From Ralstonia pickettii DTP0602 (GTDB taxonomy: Bacteria > Pseudomonadota > Gammaproteobacteria > Burkholderiales > Burkholderiaceae), in contig CP006669.1 of assembly GCA_000471925.1 (NCBI GenBank), positions 248,001-312,000 of the forward strand: a DNA stretch of 64,000 nucleotides, given 5' to 3'. A program made the translations under genes and the position numbers. Below the pieces are notes generated by a model. It ran no database searches and was not told where the DNA came from. It worked only from the letters and a program-made list of their open reading frames with translations. Positions 63,750-64,000 of the stretch are shown here, one piece after another; within the stretch, counting starts at the first letter, position 1, and each line of letters begins with the position of its first letter.

Positions 63750-64000
63750 TCCAGCCAGCTATTCAAGTTCCACCGACAGGCGGGGTAGCGCTAGGTTGTC
63801 CAGGACTCACCTTCGCCACCACCTTAGCCGTCGGCCGTTTGCTATTGCAACGCCGAGGTTAGCTGGGAGGACAGCCAAGATCGCCCGTCTGGCTTCGTCG
63901 AGCGGCCAACCCTCACCTACGCCTTCGCATCCCCGAGTGCTCCGAGGTGGAGCTCTCGGGCGCACTTGCAGAAAATGTGGTGCGTAGCGCAGGAAGGGGT
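63750..64000. other. Window end, nothing recognised
   Basis: Only short unsupported frames are present in the last 250 bases. Confidence 0.4.

Overview
The window is GC-rich DNA from a beta-proteobacterium. The 16S rRNA gene, the many Bug-type (tripartite tricarboxylate transporter, TTT) receptors and the two H-NS genes with a C-terminal DNA-binding tail all point to Cupriavidus or a close relative in the Burkholderiaceae. That is a judgement from remembered sequences, not a database search.

Layout. 1-3.0 kb: an outward-reading cytochrome c lipoprotein (cut by the window edge) faces an operon for an ECF sigma factor, a periplasmic DUF4142 protein and a cupredoxin. 3.4-9.6 kb: a histone H1-like gene, a tRNA-shaped element whose anticodon loop is only 4 nt, an H-NS gene, an AI-2E family permease, and decayed genes (acyl-CoA ligase, nitronate monooxygenase, GntP-type permease). 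9.7-15.2 kb: a complete rRNA operon with promoter, boxA sites, processing stems and terminator. Its 16S-23S spacer has no tRNA genes and carries a 17-bp perfect hairpin instead. 15.2-20.1 kb: small genes in a gene-poor stretch, including EthD, a second H-NS, DUF1643, and the first copy of a divergent two-gene module of unknown function.

20.2-30.2 kb: a GntR regulator diverges from a catabolic operon encoding a class V glyoxylate-type aminotransferase, a large FAD/4Fe-4S oxidoreductase, a D-threonine/3-hydroxyaspartate aldolase-like enzyme and a full TTT transporter (receptor, TctB, TctA). Together they look like uptake of a small organic acid and its conversion through glyoxylate and glycine. 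30.2-33.5 kb: toxin and transposase debris and an IS256-family element that cuts off a SWIM zinc-finger gene. 33.7-40.0 kb: a glycine-zipper protein, lipoproteins, a three-gene efflux set (DUF3302 protein, HlyD adaptor, TolC-like channel) and a membrane-anchored TAXI receptor.

40.4-57.3 kb: a two-armed acyl-CoA catabolic region. The leftward arm encodes thiolase, FadB-like enzyme, Bug receptor, methylglutaconyl-CoA hydratase, HMG-CoA lyase and an AraC-like regulator. The rightward arm encodes an IclR regulator, acyl-CoA synthetase, two acyl-CoA dehydrogenases, an alpha-methylacyl-CoA racemase-like protein, an SDR, a second Bug receptor and a thioesterase. The mix fits breakdown of a methyl-branched carboxylic acid. 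57.4-64.0 kb: gene fragments, a lipoprotein, a YeiH-type permease, the second (damaged) copy of the two-gene module, an IS630-family element with a LexA-like passenger gene, and a decayed tail with epoxide hydrolase and molybdenum hydroxylase remnants.
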